This document shows, one piece after another, positions 5,458-7,823 of a stretch of 7,823 bases of DNA; positions within the stretch are counted from its first letter, which is position 1; each line of letters starts with the position of its first letter. The notes beneath the pieces are model-generated. The model was not told where the DNA came from. It worked only from the letters and a program-made list of their open reading frames with translations, and did no database searches. The DNA comes from Pseudomonadota bacterium (lineage in GTDB: Bacteria; Desulfobacterota; JADFVX01): the NCBI GenBank assembly GCA_015222755.1, contig JADFVX010000015.1, positions 1-7,823 on the forward strand. Direction: 5' to 3'. The translations under genes were made by a program, and so were the position numbers.

Positions 5458-6735
5458 TTATATCTTCTCTATCTTCTCCCGGCCTCCCATGTAAGGCCTT
5501 AAAACTTCGGGTACTGCAACTGTCCCGTCTTCCAGCTGGTAATTTTCCAGTATGGCAAGCAATGTTCTTCCCACTGCAAGGCCGGAGCCGTTTATTGTAT
5601 GAAGATATGCTGTCTTCTTCTCAGCCTCGGGCCGGTATCTTATCCCTGACCTTCGTGCCTGAAAATCCTCAAAGTTGCTGCAGGAAGATATCTCCCTATA
5701 GCAGTTTTGGCCGGGCAACCAGACCTCAATATCATATGTCTTTGCCGCCGAAAATCCTATGTCGCCGGTACAAAGATCGACCACCCTGTAGGTAAGTCCC
5801 AGTCTCTTTAGTATCTCCTCGGCGTTTATAAGCAACTTTTCCAGCTCATCGTAGGAATCTTCAGGTCTTGCAAACTTTACAAGTTCTACCTTGTTGAACT
5901 GGTGCTGTCTTATCAGGCCTCGTGTATCCTTGCCGTAAGACCCCGCCTCTTTCCTGAAACAGGGAGTGTAGGCCGCAAAACACCTTGGAAGCTCCTTGGC
6001 TTCCAGTATCTCCCCTCTGAAGATGTTCGTTACCGGAACCTCTGCTGTCGGAATGAGGTAGTAATCAAGTCCCTCAATCTTGAAGAGGTCTTCCTCGAAC
6101 TTGGGAAGTTGACCTGTGCCGGTCATAGTCTCTGCATTTACTATAAATGGAGGTAATACCTCTTCATAGCCGTGTTCAGATGTATGTACATCGAGCATGA
6201 AATTTATCAGCGCCCGCTCCATCTGTGCACCAGCAGCCCTGTAGAGGGTAAATCGTGCGCCCGTTATCTTGGCCCCTCGTTCAAAATCGAGTATTCCAAG
6301 TTCTTCGCCCAGTTCCCAGTGGGGCTTGGGGGTAAAGGCAAATGCCGGTTTTTCTCCAACAAGCCTGATCTCCCTGTTATCTTCCTCACTGCGACCTACC
6401 GGGGTCGTAGGGTGAGGGATATTGGGTATGGTCAGAAGGATGTTCTGTAACTTTTCGTCTATTTCAGAGAGCTTCGGATCTAGGTCTTTTATTCTCTGGG
6501 AGACCCCTTTCATCTCCTCAATAATTGAGGAGGCATCCGCTTTTTCCTTTTGAAGCTTTGCTATTTCCTGTGAGGCCAGATTTCGCCGACCCTTTAAGGC
6601 CTCGACCTCGCCGAGCAGATCCCTTCTCTGCTCATCCAGTTGTCTTGCTTTTTCGAGATTATAAGAGCCGCCCCTCGTACCGAGAGCCTCAGCTACCTTA
6701 TCCCAGTTACCTCTAAGGAACTTCGGGTCGAGCAT
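5458..6735 (-). CDS. serS: Seryl-tRNA synthetase
   Basis: The protein has 425 residues, close to the usual 420-430. The N-terminal part (about 25-100) is charged and helical, matching the long antiparallel coiled coil that grips the variable arm of tRNA-Ser. The class II catalytic core follows: motif 1 ending near Pro 195, the serine-binding TAEVP (230-234), motif 2 CFRKEAGSYGKDTRG (259-273, Arg 261), SSCSNFEDFQARR (350-362) and motif 3 INGSGLAVGRTLLA (381-394, Arg 390). It charges tRNA-Ser in the cytoplasm. The ATG at 6735 gives the standard MLDPKF start with AAAGG 7 nt upstream; a TTG one codon earlier is less likely. Three tRNA-Ser genes follow on the same strand. It is first in its transcript, with a candidate promoter in the 86-bp divergent gap. 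Confidence 0.98.
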   Translation of the reverse strand: MLDPKFLRGNWDKVAEALGTRGGSYNLEKARQLDEQRRDLLGEVEALKGRRNLASQEIAKLQKEKADASSIIEEMKGVSQRIKDLDPKLSEIDEKLQNILLTIPNIPHPTTPVGRSEEDNREIRLVGEKPAFAFTPKPHWELGEELGILDFERGAKITGARFTLYRAAGAQMERALINFMLDVHTSEHGYEEVLPPFIVNAETMTGTGQLPKFEEDLFKIEGLDYYLIPTAEVPVTNIFRGEILEAKELPRCFAAYTPCFRKEAGSYGKDTRGLIRQHQFNKVELVKFARPEDSYDELEKLLINAEEILKRLGLTYRVVDLCTGDIGFSAAKTYDIEVWLPGQNCYREISSCSNFEDFQARRSGIRYRPEAEKKTAYLHTINGSGLAVGRTLLAILENYQLEDGTVAVPEVLRPYMGGREKIEKI

Positions 6736-6770
6736 CAATTAACCTTTGCAATTTCCATATTAAACGACTA

Positions 6771-6800
6771 TAAATAGCATTTAAGGCTGGTCTTAGTCAA
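6771..6800 (-). promoter_or_regulatory. Candidate sigma-70-type promoter for serS
   Basis: On the minus strand a -35-like TTGACT (6800-6795) is followed after 18 nt by TATTTA (6776-6771), with a TG one base upstream as in extended -10 elements. This would give a leader of roughly 27 nt before the serS ATG. The -10 matches consensus at only three of six positions, so the call rests on the -35, the TG and its position in the divergent gap. Confidence 0.4.
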
Positions 6801-6821
6801 TTACTTTTTGACGTAAGTATA

Positions 6822-7823
6822 ATGACCAAAAAAGTAAAAGGGAAGAAATTGCGCTACAAACTCAGCCCCCAAATAACGGCAGCACTTATACTTATTTGCC
6901 ATACCTTTATCTCAGCTAATTCATTTTGTGGGGAAGGCCTGGTGATTTATGCCGTCGGCGATATCATGCCTTCTGAAAAGGCATCCCCCTTTATAAAAAA
7001 ACACGGGCACGGCTATCCCTATAAAAAGACCAGAAAGCTGTTGCAGTCCGGCGACATTGTTATTGGCAACCTTGAGACACCGCTCACCGTCAGCGGTTCT
7101 GCCGCCAAGGGGAAACAGTATGTCTTCAAGTCACCTCCAGAAACAGCAGGGGCGCTCAAAGAGGCCGGATTTACCCACATGTCGCTGGCAAATAATCACA
7201 TGATGGACTATGGCCCCGAGGGCTTGGAGTCAACTGTCAATAATCTTGAGTCTGCAGGCCTGCACTCAATGGGAGCGGGCAAAAATATCAGGGAGGCAAG
7301 GCGGCCTGAGCTGCTAAGGGTGAAGGGGAAAAAGGTCGCCCTTCTAGCCTATTCAAACACCTTTCCCAAGGACTATTATGCTGGCAGCAATAAGGCGGGA
7401 ACCGCCCCCGGTTATACCGCCTTTGTAAAGTCCGATATACTAAAGGCCAGTAAAATATCGGATTTTGTTATTACCTCATTCCACTGGGGGGCTGAACTTA
7501 TGGACAGTCCCAAGGAGTATCAGAAAGAGCTTGCCAGATTGGCAATAGACAGCGGGGCCGACCTTGTTTTAGGACACCACCCGCACATCCTTCAGGGAGT
7601 CGAATTTTACAAGGAAGGGGTCATATTCTACAGCCTGGGGAATTTTTCCTTTGCCGCCTACAGCAAAAACGCAAAGGAAAGCATCATCGCAAGAATAACT
7701 ATAGGCGAAAAAGGGATTGATTCAATTGAAGCCATACCGATAAATGTGGACAACTTCAAAGTACACTTCCAGCCGGAAGTATTGGAGGGCGCACGTGCCG
7801 AAGCGGTACTCTCAAAACTGAAC
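6822..7823 (+). CDS. CapA/PGA_cap family protein, N-terminal part (runs off right edge)
   Basis: 334 codons are open to the window edge with no stop. The N terminus is basic, then hydrophobic (about residues 18-35, TAALILICHTFISANSF), which suggests a Sec signal peptide or membrane anchor, so the domain acts outside the cytoplasm. The CapA/PGA_cap metallophosphatase-like signatures are in order: YAVGDIM (43-49), GNLETPLT, LANNHMMDYG, SFHWGAEL, GHHPHILQGVE and YSLGNFSF. Relatives take part in poly-gamma-glutamate capsule export or other envelope functions, but many are uncharacterised and no cap genes are visible here. The ATG at 6822 has no ribosome site. A TTG at 6849 (codon 10) has AAAAGGG 6 nt upstream and keeps the signal peptide, so it is a real alternative. 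It is divergent from serS. Confidence 0.9.
   Translation, partial: MTKKVKGKKLRYKLSPQITAALILICHTFISANSFCGEGLVIYAVGDIMPSEKASPFIKKHGHGYPYKKTRKLLQSGDIVIGNLETPLTVSGSAAKGKQYVFKSPPETAGALKEAGFTHMSLANNHMMDYGPEGLESTVNNLESAGLHSMGAGKNIREARRPELLRVKGKKVALLAYSNTFPKDYYAGSNKAGTAPGYTAFVKSDILKASKISDFVITSFHWGAELMDSPKEYQKELARLAIDSGADLVLGHHPHILQGVEFYKEGVIFYSLGNFSFAAYSKNAKESIIARITIGEKGIDSIEAIPINVDNFKVHFQPEVLEGARAEAVLSKLN

Overview
The window is a dense, almost wholly housekeeping stretch of a bacterial chromosome. Nearly everything lies on the minus strand; only one gene, cut by the right edge, is on the plus strand. Features that hint at the host are a ferredoxin-dependent 2-oxoacid oxidoreductase (usual in anaerobes), a lipoprotein resembling DUF2155, a CapA-like exported protein, tRNAs with encoded CCA, and the gene order tadA - SRP RNA - dnaX - ybaB - recR. 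Together they suggest an anaerobic, probably diderm bacterium of the Desulfobacterota/Nitrospirota kind. That is an inference from gene content, not a phylogenetic result.

Layout, read in the direction of transcription on the minus strand (right to left). serS (seryl-tRNA synthetase) is followed after 8 nt by three serine tRNAs: UGA, then GGA, then GCU anticodons. Next come a small lipoprotein, tRNA-Arg(ACG) and a hairpin-plus-T-tract terminator. After it come tadA (tRNA adenosine deaminase), the small SRP RNA (ffs), dnaX (clamp-loader tau/gamma), ybaB (nucleoid-associated protein), recR (recombination mediator), a fused gamma/delta subunit of a 2-oxoacid:acceptor oxidoreductase, and the first 25 codons of its alpha subunit, which runs off the left edge. 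A CapA/PGA_cap-family gene starts divergently from serS and runs off the right edge.

How the parts fit. SerRS lies beside three tRNA substrates whose anticodons could between them read all six serine codons. TadA lies beside tRNA-Arg(ACG), the tRNA whose wobble A it converts to inosine. DnaX, YbaB and RecR form the well-known replication/repair cluster. The lipoprotein gene sits so tightly between two tRNAs that tRNA maturation would define both ends of its mRNA. dnaX carries an in-frame run of ten A residues near its 3' end, with stops close by in both other frames. This is a candidate site for making a shorter DnaX by slippage, though only about 33-38 residues would be lost.

I see no mobile element, CRISPR array, toxin-antitoxin pair or defence system. 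The best candidates for something new are the arrangement of enzymes with their substrate tRNAs, the tRNA-bounded lipoprotein message, and the late A10 tract in dnaX. No stretch over 300 bases lacks a gene.
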